Below are positions 8,826 through 16,932 of a DNA stretch of 64,000 nt, piece after piece; the stretch's first letter is position 1; every line of letters starts with the position of its first letter. The stretch is from positions 1 to 64,000 of the forward strand of contig JAUQWM010000033.1 in the NCBI GenBank assembly GCA_030835125.1, read 5' to 3'. The notes below the pieces were generated by a model, which saw only the letters and a list, made by a program, of their open reading frames with translations, searched no databases and was not told where the DNA came from. A program made the translations under genes and the position numbers. Source of the stretch: Gemmatimonadaceae bacterium. GTDB lineage: Bacteria; Gemmatimonadota; Gemmatimonadetes; Gemmatimonadales; Gemmatimonadaceae.

Positions 8826-10417
8826 GCCCCGGCCGGTTTCGCGTGCTCGTGGCAGACGCCATTTCGCTCGATGGACTGGCGCCGCTGCGGGACGACCCCC
8901 GCTTCGAGCTGGTGAGCAAGCCGGGCCTCAAGGGAGAGGACCTGGCCAACGCGATCGCGGATGCGGATGCGGTCCTGGTGCGGAGCGCCACGCGGATCAC
9001 GCGTGAGTCGCTGGCGCGGGCGGACCGGTTGAAGGCGATCGGGCGGGCCGGGGTGGGCGTGGACACGATCGACGTCGACGCCGCAACCGAGCGCGGCATC
9101 CCGGTCCTGACCGCTCCCGAGGGGAATACCATCTCGGCGGCGGAGTTGACCATGGCGCTGCTGCTCGCCCTGGCGCGCAAGGTTCCCGGCGCCGACCGCT
9201 CGATGAAGGCCGGGGAGTGGGACAAGAAGAGCTTCACCGGCACCGAACTGCACGGGAAGACGCTGGGCCTGGTCGGTGCCGGGCGCATCGGCGGCGAAGT
9301 GGCCCGTCGCGCGCGGGGGTTCGGGATGCGCGTCCTGGTCTATGATCCGTTCCTGAACGCGGAGCGCGCGCGGAGCCTGGACGTGGAGACGGCGCCGCTC
9401 GACGAGGTGATCGAGCGCGCGGACGTCATCTCGGTGCACGTGCCGCTGACCGACGCGACCCGCAACCTGATCGGCGCTGCGCAGATCGCGCGGATGAAGA
9501 AGGGCGTGCTGCTGCTCAACGTGGCGCGGGGCGGCGTGGTGGACGAGCAGGCGCTCCTCGCCGCGCTGCAATCACAGCACGTCGCGGGAGCGGCGATGGA
9601 CGTGTTCGAGATCGAGCCGCTGCCGGCGGACCACCCGTTCCGGTCGCTGCCTAACGTGGTGCTCACGCCCCACCTCGGCGCCTCGACGTCGGAGGCGCAG
9701 CACAGCGTGGCGATCGAGATCGCGGGAGCCGTGCGCGCGGCCCTCGTGGACGGTGACCTGTCCCGCGCCGTGAATGCCCCGAGCCTCGGCGGGGTGGACG
9801 TCCAGCGAGTGCGTCCCACCCTCGATCTCGCCCAGCGGCTGGGCGTCCTGGGCGCGGCGGTGGCCGGCGGCCCGCTCCGCAGCCTCGAGGTCCGCTACTC
9901 GGGGTCGCATCCCAACGGCCTGCGGGTGATCACGGCGGCGGCCGCCGCCGGCGCGCTCACCCACGTGGGCGGCGGTGCCGTCAACGTCGTGAATGCCACG
10001 AAACTCGCGCAATCGCGCGGGATCCGCGTGGACCAGATGCAGCAGGAGGGCAGCGGCCCGTATGGCGAGGTGATCGAGGTCCGGGTGGCGAGCGACACGG
10101 GCAAGGCGCGCGTCGCCGGGGCGCTGCTCGGGGACAGCCACGAACGCATCGTCCGCATCGACGACTATCCGGTGAGCGTCACTCCACGAGGCAACCTGCT
10201 GGTGATCCACAACGCCGACGCCCCGCACGTGATCGGCCTGGTCGGCGGCGTACTGGCGAAGGCCGGGTTGTTCGTGGAGGAGTACCAGCAGGCGCGTCGG
10301 GACGGCGGGGGCGACGCGCTGTCACTCGTGCGGATCGACCGGCCGGCGAGCGAGGAGATGCTGAGCGAGCTACGGGCGATCCGCGACGTGCACCAGGTGC
10401 AGGCGGTGAGGCTGTAG
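8822..10417 (+). CDS. serA: D-3-phosphoglycerate dehydrogenase
   Basis: A 531-residue enzyme oxidising 3-phosphoglycerate to 3-phosphohydroxypyruvate, the first committed step of serine synthesis. The N-terminal half carries the D-2-hydroxyacid dehydrogenase domains: GLVGAGRIGGEVARRA binds NAD, NVARGGVVDEQAL holds the catalytic arginine and LTPHLGAST the histidine. After about residue 310 comes the allosteric substrate-binding domain, and the last ~75 residues form an ACT domain (GNLLVIHNADAPHVIGLVGGVL), so this is the long type with potential serine feedback. GTG at 8822 overlaps the aminotransferase stop; the conserved RVLVADAIS begins six residues later. Confidence 0.95.
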   Translation: MSPGRFRVLVADAISLDGLAPLRDDPRFELVSKPGLKGEDLANAIADADAVLVRSATRITRESLARADRLKAIGRAGVGVDTIDVDAATERGIPVLTAPEGNTISAAELTMALLLALARKVPGADRSMKAGEWDKKSFTGTELHGKTLGLVGAGRIGGEVARRARGFGMRVLVYDPFLNAERARSLDVETAPLDEVIERADVISVHVPLTDATRNLIGAAQIARMKKGVLLLNVARGGVVDEQALLAALQSQHVAGAAMDVFEIEPLPADHPFRSLPNVVLTPHLGASTSEAQHSVAIEIAGAVRAALVDGDLSRAVNAPSLGGVDVQRVRPTLDLAQRLGVLGAAVAGGPLRSLEVRYSGSHPNGLRVITAAAAAGALTHVGGGAVNVVNATKLAQSRGIRVDQMQQEGSGPYGEVIEVRVASDTGKARVAGALLGDSHERIVRIDDYPVSVTPRGNLLVIHNADAPHVIGLVGGVLAKAGLFVEEYQQARRDGGGDALSLVRIDRPASEEMLSELRAIRDVHQVQAVRL

Positions 10418-10424
10418 AAGGGCT

Positions 10425-10507
10425 AGGCAACAGGCATCAGGCATCAGGCATCAGGCATCAGGACCCCCTGATCCCCCCTGATGCCTGATGCCTGATGCCT
10501 GATCCCT
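10425..10507. repeat. 7-bp tandem array B (aggcatc units), palindromic
   Basis: One aggcaac and four aggcatc units run 10425-10459, a C-rich spacer follows, and the complementary ctgatgc units run 10478-10498 with a final ctgatcc. The two arms are inverted copies, so a transcript from either strand can form a long hairpin. The array fills almost the whole gap between convergent serA and the LTXXQ lipoprotein gene. The same unit recurs in the array at 12739-12860. Confidence 0.92.
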
Positions 10508-10516
10508 ATCTTCCTG

Positions 10517-11317
10517 TTACGGCTGCCTTGGCGCGACGTGCCGCCGGATCACGCACCAGTTGGCGCGCTGTTCGGGCGTGAGGACCGCGAGGATGTCTTC
10601 CATCAGCTGCTTCTCGGCGGCGCGCACGGCTTCCATCTCGTCCTTTACCGACTCGAGGATTGCCCGGATCTCCTCGTTGGAGGCTCCGGCCTGGTGCGCG
10701 GCGCGCGCGGCCTGGTGGGCTTCCTTGATCGCCGCCAGTTCATCGGCGATGGACTCCTGGAAGGCTTCCTTGAGGGTGCGGATCTGGGCCACCTGCTCTT
10801 CCGTCAGGCGCGGCGGTCCGTTCGGGCCGCAGACCCTTGGGCGGTGGGCCTCGATCCAGGCGCGTTGTTCGGGCGTGTAGATGGCCCAGATGGCGTCCTG
10901 CAGGGCGGCGAAATCGTCGGCCAGGCCGGCGACGATCTCCCGGGCGTCCTCGAGCAGGGCCCTGGCCTCGTCGCGATTCCCGCCCGAGCGGCGGAGCTGG
11001 CGGAGCTGGCGCTCGATCTCCCGGAGGGCGGCGACTTCATCGGCGTGCTCGTCCCGGAAGGCGTCGTGCAGCGCGGCGATGTCGGCCTTCTGGTCAGCCG
11101 TGAGCCGCAACTCGTCAGGCAGGTGGGCGCCGCCAACGCCGGCACCATCGACCACCGCGGCACTGCTGATCGCGTAGTCGGGCACGAGGTCGATCGCGTC
11201 TCCCGCGAGGAGGGACAGCTCGTTCGGCGCGACGGTCTCACTGGAGCACGCGGCCAGGCCGGAAAGCCCGAGCGCGGCGACGGCAAGGAATGTCTTTCGC
11301 ATCATGGTCTTCACCAT
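10517..11317 (-). CDS. LTXXQ-motif (Spy/CpxP-like) lipoprotein
   Basis: A 266-residue envelope protein. The signal sequence ends in a lipobox (LGLSGLAAC), so it is probably a lipoprotein. Two LTXXQ phrases, LTADQKADI and LTEEQVAQI, each begin a long charged helical segment; the second half repeats the first, giving two Spy/CpxP-like helical hairpins. Such proteins bind misfolded or metal-stressed partners in the periplasm and modulate envelope-stress signalling. An ECF sigma/anti-sigma pair lies immediately upstream on the same strand, past a terminator, so it may be a target or sensor of that system. MVKTMMRK (11317) or MMRK (11305) are both possible starts. Confidence 0.75.
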   Translation of the reverse strand: MVKTMMRKTFLAVAALGLSGLAACSSETVAPNELSLLAGDAIDLVPDYAISSAAVVDGAGVGGAHLPDELRLTADQKADIAALHDAFRDEHADEVAALREIERQLRQLRRSGGNRDEARALLEDAREIVAGLADDFAALQDAIWAIYTPEQRAWIEAHRPRVCGPNGPPRLTEEQVAQIRTLKEAFQESIADELAAIKEAHQAARAAHQAGASNEEIRAILESVKDEMEAVRAAEKQLMEDILAVLTPEQRANWCVIRRHVAPRQP

Positions 11318-11558
11318 TTGCAAGGGTGGGCTCCCGGTGACGGTCGCGCGCCGCCGACGCGGGAAGAGAACCGCTGTTGAGTGTCCGTGGCGGCGAGTCG
11401 TGCGCCCCAGCCGTCCGCACGGACGGAGAGACGCGTTCCCTGCTCGCGCCGTTAAGGAGACACGAGCCGGCAGGGTCACCCGGACACGTCGCGGTGCGGC
11501 GCCGACGCAACGGTCAGGCGAGCGTGGCGGCCCGGCGCCGTCTTCGTCATGGCTGAAG

Positions 11559-11589
11559 AAAAAAAACGCCGCCCCGGTTCGGGGCGGCG
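11559..11589 (-). terminator. Intrinsic terminator after the anti-sigma gene (minus strand)
   Basis: A perfect 10-bp stem, cgccgccccg/cggggcggcg, with a 3-base loop is followed on the minus strand by eight T (the A run at 11559-11566). It closes the sigma/anti-sigma transcript 28 bases after its last stop and separates it from the lipoprotein gene. Confidence 0.9.
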
Positions 11590-11616
11590 TCCTGTGTTCC
11601 TGTCAGGCGGTTCCGG

Positions 11617-12042
11617 TCAGCTGGCGGCGATTCGCATCGCGAGCAAGCCAAGCGAGAATGCCCCGACCGCGAGCGCCAGGATGGTGACCGGCGACAGGTG
11701 GAGGTCCTTCTTCCACCAAGGCGCGATGGCCGTCGACGAACCCACGTCGGGAAGCGACGCCATGATGCGCGCGGCCACGTATGGCGGCGTCACCACGCGG
11801 CGACGGCGCTCGGTCTCCTGGTCCAGGCGGCGCCACAACTCGAGGGAACGCGCCGCATCGCCACGCACCGCCGGTTCCGGCCCTTCGCCGTCCAGCCACC
11901 GGTGGATGTGATCCAGCGTCGCCACCGGGGGCAGTGGAACCTCCCGGTCCGCCAGCGGGGCTCCGCCTTCCGCAGGCTGCTTGCCGCCCTCTCGGGCAGC
12001 CTCTCCGCGCCGATTCGGCTCGTACATATCGTCCAGCTTCAC
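11617..12042 (-). CDS. Putative anti-sigma factor, C-tail anchored
   Basis: A 141-residue protein whose GTG start overlaps the ECF sigma stop (GTGA), the usual arrangement for a cognate anti-sigma factor. The first ~115 residues are charged and proline-rich, with helical phrases (LDHIHRWLDGEG, LELWRRLDQETERRRR). One hydrophobic segment near residues 117-138 (VTILALAVGAFSLGLLAM) anchors the protein at its C terminus. The HxxxCxxC zinc anti-sigma motif is absent, so this is a non-zinc type or a divergent regulator. Function is inferred from context. Confidence 0.65.
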   Translation of the reverse strand: MKLDDMYEPNRRGEAAREGGKQPAEGGAPLADREVPLPPVATLDHIHRWLDGEGPEPAVRGDAARSLELWRRLDQETERRRRVVTPPYVAARIMASLPDVGSSTAIAPWWKKDLHLSPVTILALAVGAFSLGLLAMRIAAS

Positions 12043-12605
12043 GCGTATTTCTCCTCCAAGAGTGCCTGGAGCGCCTCACGCGCGCGATGTACACGCATTT
12101 TGAGTGCTCCCACCGTTGTACTCAACAAGTCCGCCATCTCCTCGTACGACCGGCCTTCGACATGCTTCATGATGAAGGCTTCCCGCAACGACACGGGGAG
12201 GGTCTGCAGCGCACGGTCGAGATCCGACCTCAACTCGGTGAGGTCGAGTTCTTCCTCGGGATTGGCATACCCGGTTGGCTGGTCGTCCTCGTCGTAGCTG
12301 AGATGCGTACGGCGAATGTTCTTCAGCCAGTCCTTGCAGCCATTGGCCACGATCCGGAAGACCCATGCGTCGAACCTCCCTCTCACCTCAGCCAGATGGC
12401 TGAAGGCTTTGATGAAGGACATCTGCAGGATGTCTTCCGCAACGTCCGGGCTTCCCGTCATGCCGAGGGCGTGCCGGAAGAGCGGATCGGAGTACCGGTG
12501 GATGAGGATGGAGAACGCGTCACGCTCGCCCGCGAGGACGCGCGAGATGATCTCCTGATCCGCGTCAACCTGGTCTACCTGATCGGCGGGAACCGTCGAT
12601 TTCAC
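12039..12605 (-). CDS. RNA polymerase ECF sigma factor
   Basis: An ECF-family sigma factor of about 188 residues. Region 2 is seen in LIHRYSDPLFRHALGMTGSPDVAEDILQMSF with the downstream FDAWVFRIVANGCKDWLK. Region 4 is seen in LPVSLREAFIMKHVEGRSYEEMADLLSTTVGALKMRVHRARE, a helix-turn-helix for -35 recognition. GTG at 12605 is preferred because the region before it is unconserved; an upstream start at 12686 would add 27 residues. The stop overlaps the anti-sigma GTG. The 7-bp repeat array C lies about 130 bases upstream. Confidence 0.9.
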   Translation of the reverse strand: MKSTVPADQVDQVDADQEIISRVLAGERDAFSILIHRYSDPLFRHALGMTGSPDVAEDILQMSFIKAFSHLAEVRGRFDAWVFRIVANGCKDWLKNIRRTHLSYDEDDQPTGYANPEEELDLTELRSDLDRALQTLPVSLREAFIMKHVEGRSYEEMADLLSTTVGALKMRVHRAREALQALLEEKYA

Positions 12606-12738
12606 GGCCGGAGCATAACTCCGTTCGCTGCCTCTGGATAGTCCCGCTCGTCTCGTCCAAACCGCGGCAAATGTCGTCACGCCCATAGGACGACCGATGA
12701 CCCGTGGCGTAACAGGATTGGTCTGTTGGGAGAGGGTT

Positions 12739-12860
12739 GGGACCTGAGAGGCATCGGGACCTGAGAGGCATCAGGCAACAGGCATCAGGCATCAGGGATC
12801 GGGACCTGAGAGGCATCAGGCATCAGGCATCAGGCATCAGGCATCAGGCATCAGGGATCG
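12739..12860. repeat. 7-bp tandem array C (aggcatc units with a 17-bp composite)
   Basis: Runs of aggcatc with variants aggcaac and agggatc, including six uninterrupted copies at 12811-12852. A 17-bp composite, gggacctgagaggcatc, occurs three times (12739, 12756, 12801). The unit is the same as in the array 2.3 kb away at 10425-10507. The stop codon of the minus-strand CoA-transferase (12851-12853) lies inside the array. Confidence 0.92.
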
Positions 12861-13975
12861 GCGTCGGTGACGGAGAAGGCGGCCCAACCGTCCTGGCGGA
12901 TCCTCCTGGCGTGCTCATCGAGTCGGGGTGGGCGGCGGCGCACCGTACCTGGCACGGAGGGAGGGACTCCGGTCACCGGGCTCGAGGGGATGTCGGCCAG
13001 GGCTTGTCGCACCGAGCGGACCTCGCCGCTGGGAACGCCCGCCGCGCGCAGCCTGCCTAACCAGTGGGAAGCCGGGGCCGTCGCCACACGGGCGGTGATG
13101 GCGCGGACCAGCCGCTCCCGGTGCTGCAGCCGTCCCGCGTTCTCGCGCACGTCAGGATCTCCCGCGAGCTCCGGGAGGTCGAGCGCCGCGCACGTCGCGA
13201 GCCATTGCGCGTCGTTGCCGACGGCGATCACGAGCGGGCCGTCGGCCGCCATGAACAACTGGTAGGGGACCAGGTTGGCGTGGGCGTTCCCCCAGCGGCG
13301 CGCGTCGGAGCCGCTCACGAGGAAGTTCTGGGCCACGTTGACCAGTGCGGCGGTCGCGGCGTGCTGGAGCGAGACATGAAGTCGGCGCGCATCCACCGGC
13401 AGCGGTTCCGATGAAGACTCCCTGGCCAACAGGGCAGCGAGGATGGCGATCGTCGCGTCCTTCCCGGCGAGCACGTCCGCCAGCGCCACCCCGGTCTTCA
13501 TCGGTGGCCCGGACGGCTCACCGGTGATCGACATCCACCCGCTCTCCGCCTGAACCACGAAGTCGTAGCCGGGTCGATCGATCCCGGCCCCGAACCCCGA
13601 AATGGTGCACCAGATGAGCCGCGGATGTCGAGACAGGAGCTCGACAGGATCCAGCGAGCGGCGTTCCAGCGTCCCCGGGCGGAAGTTCTCAAGGACGACA
13701 TCGGCGCCGTCGACGAGCCCGGTCAGCACCCCCCGGTCGGCGGCGGAATCCAGGTCCAGCGCGATCGAAAGCTTGTTCCGGTTGCAGGACAGGAAGTAGG
13801 CACTCTCGCCGTCCTCGTCGAATGGCGGGCCCCAAGCGCGTGACTCGTCCCCAACCCCCGGCCGCTCGACCTTGATGACGTCGGCTCCGAGGTCCCCGAG
13901 CATCATTGAGCAAAACGGACCAGCGAGAACCCGCGACAGGTCCAGAACTTTCAGTGAGTTGAGTATAATTGTCAT
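12851..13975 (-). CDS. CaiB/BaiF (family III) CoA-transferase
   Basis: A 374-residue enzyme expected to move CoA between carboxylic acids. It shows the family III N terminus (LKVLDLSRVLAGPFCSMMLGDLGADVIKVERPGVGDESR), the CNRNKLSIALDL strand, ENFRPGTLERR, and ADVLAGKDATIAILAALLAR, where the aspartate of ADV or KDA is the likely catalytic residue that forms the acyl-aspartyl intermediate. At 374 residues it is slightly short, and its last codons (DADP and stop) are spelled by the repeat array, suggesting an altered C-terminal end. Upstream is an unusually AT-rich promoter region. Substrate acid is unknown. Confidence 0.87.
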   Translation of the reverse strand: MTIILNSLKVLDLSRVLAGPFCSMMLGDLGADVIKVERPGVGDESRAWGPPFDEDGESAYFLSCNRNKLSIALDLDSAADRGVLTGLVDGADVVLENFRPGTLERRSLDPVELLSRHPRLIWCTISGFGAGIDRPGYDFVVQAESGWMSITGEPSGPPMKTGVALADVLAGKDATIAILAALLARESSSEPLPVDARRLHVSLQHAATAALVNVAQNFLVSGSDARRWGNAHANLVPYQLFMAADGPLVIAVGNDAQWLATCAALDLPELAGDPDVRENAGRLQHRERLVRAITARVATAPASHWLGRLRAAGVPSGEVRSVRQALADIPSSPVTGVPPSVPGTVRRRPPRLDEHARRIRQDGWAAFSVTDADP

Positions 13976-14100
13976 GTTACTGTGTTATTACTGGCTTGAT
14001 AATGATATAGTCCGTTGGCATGTTACGATCACAAGGCCAAGAATGACCACACCGCCCGAATGTCCTTGCGTATGTCTCAAGTCAGCATATACTTAGCGCC
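13955..14100. promoter_or_regulatory. AT-rich promoter island upstream of CoA-transferase and PhaF-like gene
   Basis: A clearly AT-rich stretch in a GC-rich window lies between two divergent genes. It contains tataat on the plus strand (13964-13969), an AT-rich ttgataatgatata segment (about 13996-14009) and the direct repeat catgttac at 13973 and 14019, spaced 46 bases. No convincing -35 partner was found, so exact promoters are not assigned. The paired repeats could be regulator sites. Confidence 0.4.
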
Positions 14101-14199
14101 GCGCAAAACCACGAAAGCCACGCGACCAGTCCGGCCCGCCAGCGCAGGGTGCCAGTGACTGCTGTTCTTGACCCCGCCTGGCCGATTCCAACGGAACGA

Positions 14200-14691
14200 A
14201 TGACCGAAACGGCAGGCTCGAACGAGACGCCCGAAGTCACTGAGGAGCCGGTCGCTCCACCAGCGCCCCCGAAGCGCAGCCCGGGCCACCGCGGCCAGGA
14301 CGTCCGTGACACCGTCGCCGAACTCGCGGCGCGCGCCCACGAGATCAGCCTCGAGGCCGGCAGCAAGATGTCGGGCGCACTCCGCGACGTCATCGGTGCC
14401 GCCGCGGGCCTTACCGCGTTCGCCGTCGAGAGCGCCCGTGACCTCGTCCAGTACATGGTACGCCGCGGCCAGATGACGCAGGAAGAGGCGGACAAGCTCA
14501 TTCGTGAAGCCGAGGAAGCCAGTTCTCGTCGCCCGAAGGTCGCCAAGGTCGAAGTCGTGAAGAAGGCCGCCGCGGAGCCCAAGGCCAAGGCTGCGCCGAA
14601 AGCGGCCAAGCCGGCTGCACCGCCTGCGGCCAAGAAGGCTGCCGCGAAGAAGCCGGCGCCGCCCAAGAAGCCCGCTTCGCACAAGAAGTAG
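14200..14691 (+). CDS. Phasin-like protein with histone-H1-like tail (PhaF type)
   Basis: A 163-residue protein in three parts. Residues 1-35 are acidic and proline-rich. Residues 35-105 are a predicted amphipathic helical region (TVAELAARAHEISLEAGSKM...VIGAAAGLTAFAVESARDLVQYMVRRGQMTQEEADKLIREAEEA) whose GQMTQEEADKLIREAEE phrase resembles phasin/PhaF family helices. The last ~60 residues are almost only Ala, Lys and Pro, like the DNA-binding tail of PhaF and histone H1. PhaF-type proteins link polyhydroxyalkanoate granules to the nucleoid; no PHA synthase gene is in this window, so the role is inference. ATG at 14200 is preferred over an upstream start. Confidence 0.6.
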   Translation: MTETAGSNETPEVTEEPVAPPAPPKRSPGHRGQDVRDTVAELAARAHEISLEAGSKMSGALRDVIGAAAGLTAFAVESARDLVQYMVRRGQMTQEEADKLIREAEEASSRRPKVAKVEVVKKAAAEPKAKAAPKAAKPAAPPAAKKAAAKKPAPPKKPASHKK

Positions 14692-14740
14692 GCGCCAGCG
14701 GCGGCGTGTCCTGCGCTCCGACAGGCGCGTATCGTACGTC

Positions 14741-15781
14741 ATGACCTCGCTCGTCGCCCGTGCCCCCGCGCGCCTCGACTTCGGCGGCGGATGGACCGAC
14801 GTCCCACCGTACGACGCCGAGCGCGGCGGCTGCGTCTGCAACGTGGCCATCGAGCTCCATGCCGTCGTCACGGTACGAGACGCCAGCGAGGACGGTCGGG
14901 GGTCGACGCGCGACACGGAACGACCTGACGCCCCATCGCTCGACCCGGGATCCTCGACCCTGGCGACCTCCGACAATCGCCTGGCCAGGGCGGCCGCCGC
15001 ACGGTCGGGGCTGCCCGGCATCGACGTCTCCATCGCCACCGAATTCCCGTTAGGCGCGGGCCTGGGCGGGTCCTCCGCCGCGGGCGTGGCCACCCTCGGC
15101 GCGTTGGCGGCGTGGCGCGGCGAATGTCCGGCGCCCGGATGGCTGGCCGAGGAAAGCCGTCGCCTCGAAGTCGAGGACCTCGGCATCGCCGGCGGCCGGC
15201 AGGACCACTACGCGGCCGCGCTGGGTGGGGCCCTCGCGCTCCGGTTCGGCGACCACGTGACGGCCCGGCGGATTCCCCTCTCCGACGCGACCATCGCGGC
15301 GCTGGAGTCGCGCTGCATCGTCGCTTATACCGGGCAGTCGCGCATCTCGAGCGACACCATCACCGCGGTCCTCGATGCCTACCGGGCGCGCGAGCCCCGG
15401 GTGCTCGGCGCGCTCGACCGGATGCGGGACCTGGCCGGGGACATGGGGTCGGCGCTCGAGGCCGGGGACCTCGACGCCCTGGGCCGGCTGGTCGGCGAAC
15501 ACTGGGTGCACCAGCGTGCCCTGCACCCGGCCATTCCCACCCCGCTCATCGACGCCCTGCTCGCCGCGGCGGGGGCCGCCGGGGCGCTGGGCGGAAAGGC
15601 GTTAGGCGCGTCCGGGGGCGGTTGCGTGCTGGCGATCGCCGCCGAGGGTCGCGAGGCGGACGTGCGACAGGCGATGGCCGGGCTGGCGACCCCACTCACC
15701 ATCCGCATCGCCCGGCACGGGTTCGAGGTGGTGCGGCGGGCGGGCGCCCCCGCGGTCACGGCCGGGGCGCCTGCCGCATGA
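14741..15781 (+). CDS. GHMP-family sugar kinase
   Basis: A 346-residue ATP-dependent small-molecule kinase. The N-terminal APARLDFGGGWTDVPPYDAERGG is typical of the heptose-7-phosphate kinase/fucokinase branch. The GHMP ATP loop is PLGAGLGGSSAAGVATL, and the C-terminal motif 3 is ALGASGGGCVLAIA. A loop at about residues 45-75 (DASEDGRGSTRDTERPDAPS) is low-complexity. The stop overlaps the M20 hydrolase ATG (ATGA), and two more coupled genes follow. The substrate is probably a sugar or sugar phosphate but cannot be named. Confidence 0.83.
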   Translation: MTSLVARAPARLDFGGGWTDVPPYDAERGGCVCNVAIELHAVVTVRDASEDGRGSTRDTERPDAPSLDPGSSTLATSDNRLARAAAARSGLPGIDVSIATEFPLGAGLGGSSAAGVATLGALAAWRGECPAPGWLAEESRRLEVEDLGIAGGRQDHYAAALGGALALRFGDHVTARRIPLSDATIAALESRCIVAYTGQSRISSDTITAVLDAYRAREPRVLGALDRMRDLAGDMGSALEAGDLDALGRLVGEHWVHQRALHPAIPTPLIDALLAAAGAAGALGGKALGASGGGCVLAIAAEGREADVRQAMAGLATPLTIRIARHGFEVVRRAGAPAVTAGAPAA

Positions 15782-16932
15782 CGCCGGCGCCAGGCGACCC
15801 GCTCGCGCTCACGCGCCTGCTGGTCCGGATCGATTCCAGGAACCCGGGACTCGTCGCCGGCGCGCCCGGGGAAGGCGAGATCGCCCGGGCGCTCGCCACG
15901 GTGCTCGGCGCTTGGGGATTCCGGGTCGAGCTGCAGGAGGCGGTGCCGGGGAGGCCGAACGTGGTGGCGCGGATCGGCCCGGCCGGGGGACGGTCGCTGA
16001 TGTTCAATGGCCACCTCGACGTCGTCGGCGTGCAGGGCATGACGCACGCGCCGTTCGCGGCCGACAGCCGGGACGGCCTGCTGTTCGGGCGGGGCGCCAC
16101 CGACATGAAGGGGGGCGTGGCCGCGATGTGCTGCGCGGCGTGGCGCGCGGCGCAGGCCGGCCTGGGGGGTGAGGTCGTGGTGACGGCGGTGGTGGACGAG
16201 GAGTGGCAGAGCGCCGGCACCAGCGCGCTGGTGGCGCGCGGCGTGCGCGCCGACGCCTGCATCGTGACGGAGCCGACGCGCCTCGCGATCGCCCCGGCGC
16301 ACAAGGGATTCACCTGGACCGAGGTGCGGTTCCGGGGGCGCGCCGCCCACGGCAGCCGCTACGACGTGGGCGTCGACGCGATCCGGCACGCCGGCCTGCT
16401 GCTGGCGGAGCTGGACCGCGTCGAGCGCGAGGACCTGGCCGGCCACACGCATCCGCTCCTGGGCCGGGCGTCCCTGCACGCCGCGACGATCTCCGGCGGG
16501 GCCGGCTGGTCGACCTACCCGGATGCCTGCACGCTGGGGATCGAGCGCCGCACGGTCCCGGGTGAGTCGCCGGACGACGCGGTGCATGAGGTGCGGCAGG
16601 CGGTGCACCGGGTGGGGCGGCTTGCCCCCGCGCTGGACGCCGCCGTGGGCCACGTCTTCTCGCAGTGGCCCAGCGACGTCGCCACCGAGGCGCCGGTCGT
16701 GAAGTCGTTAGGCGCCGCGCTCCGCGGGACCGGGCAGCCGGTCGCCATCGAGGGGCTGTCGGCCTGGACGGACGCGGCGCTGCTCAACGCCGCCGGCATC
16801 CCCGCCATCTGCTTCGGGCCCGGCGACATCGCCCTCGCGCATTCCGACACCGAGTGGGTGGCCGAGGACGACGTGGCGCGCGCCACCGCGGTGCTCCAGC
16901 GCCTGGCGCTGGACTGGTGCGGGACCCGGTGA
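15778..16932 (+). CDS. M20-family metallohydrolase (ArgE/DapE/carboxypeptidase type)
   Basis: A 384-residue zinc-dependent amide hydrolase of the acetylornithine deacetylase/succinyl-diaminopimelate desuccinylase family. Metal-site motifs are NGHLDVV, GRGATDMKGG and VVDEEWQSAGT, with a glutamate-containing TEPTRL and a C-terminal histidine in ALAHSDTEW. The dimerisation insert (KGFTWTEVRFRGRAAHGSR) is present. ATG at 15778 overlaps the GHMP kinase stop, and the stop overlaps the 72-aa gene start (TGATG). The natural substrate is unknown; the operon does not look like arginine or lysine synthesis. Confidence 0.87.
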   Translation: MTPAPGDPLALTRLLVRIDSRNPGLVAGAPGEGEIARALATVLGAWGFRVELQEAVPGRPNVVARIGPAGGRSLMFNGHLDVVGVQGMTHAPFAADSRDGLLFGRGATDMKGGVAAMCCAAWRAAQAGLGGEVVVTAVVDEEWQSAGTSALVARGVRADACIVTEPTRLAIAPAHKGFTWTEVRFRGRAAHGSRYDVGVDAIRHAGLLLAELDRVEREDLAGHTHPLLGRASLHAATISGGAGWSTYPDACTLGIERRTVPGESPDDAVHEVRQAVHRVGRLAPALDAAVGHVFSQWPSDVATEAPVVKSLGAALRGTGQPVAIEGLSAWTDAALLNAAGIPAICFGPGDIALAHSDTEWVAEDDVARATAVLQRLALDWCGTR

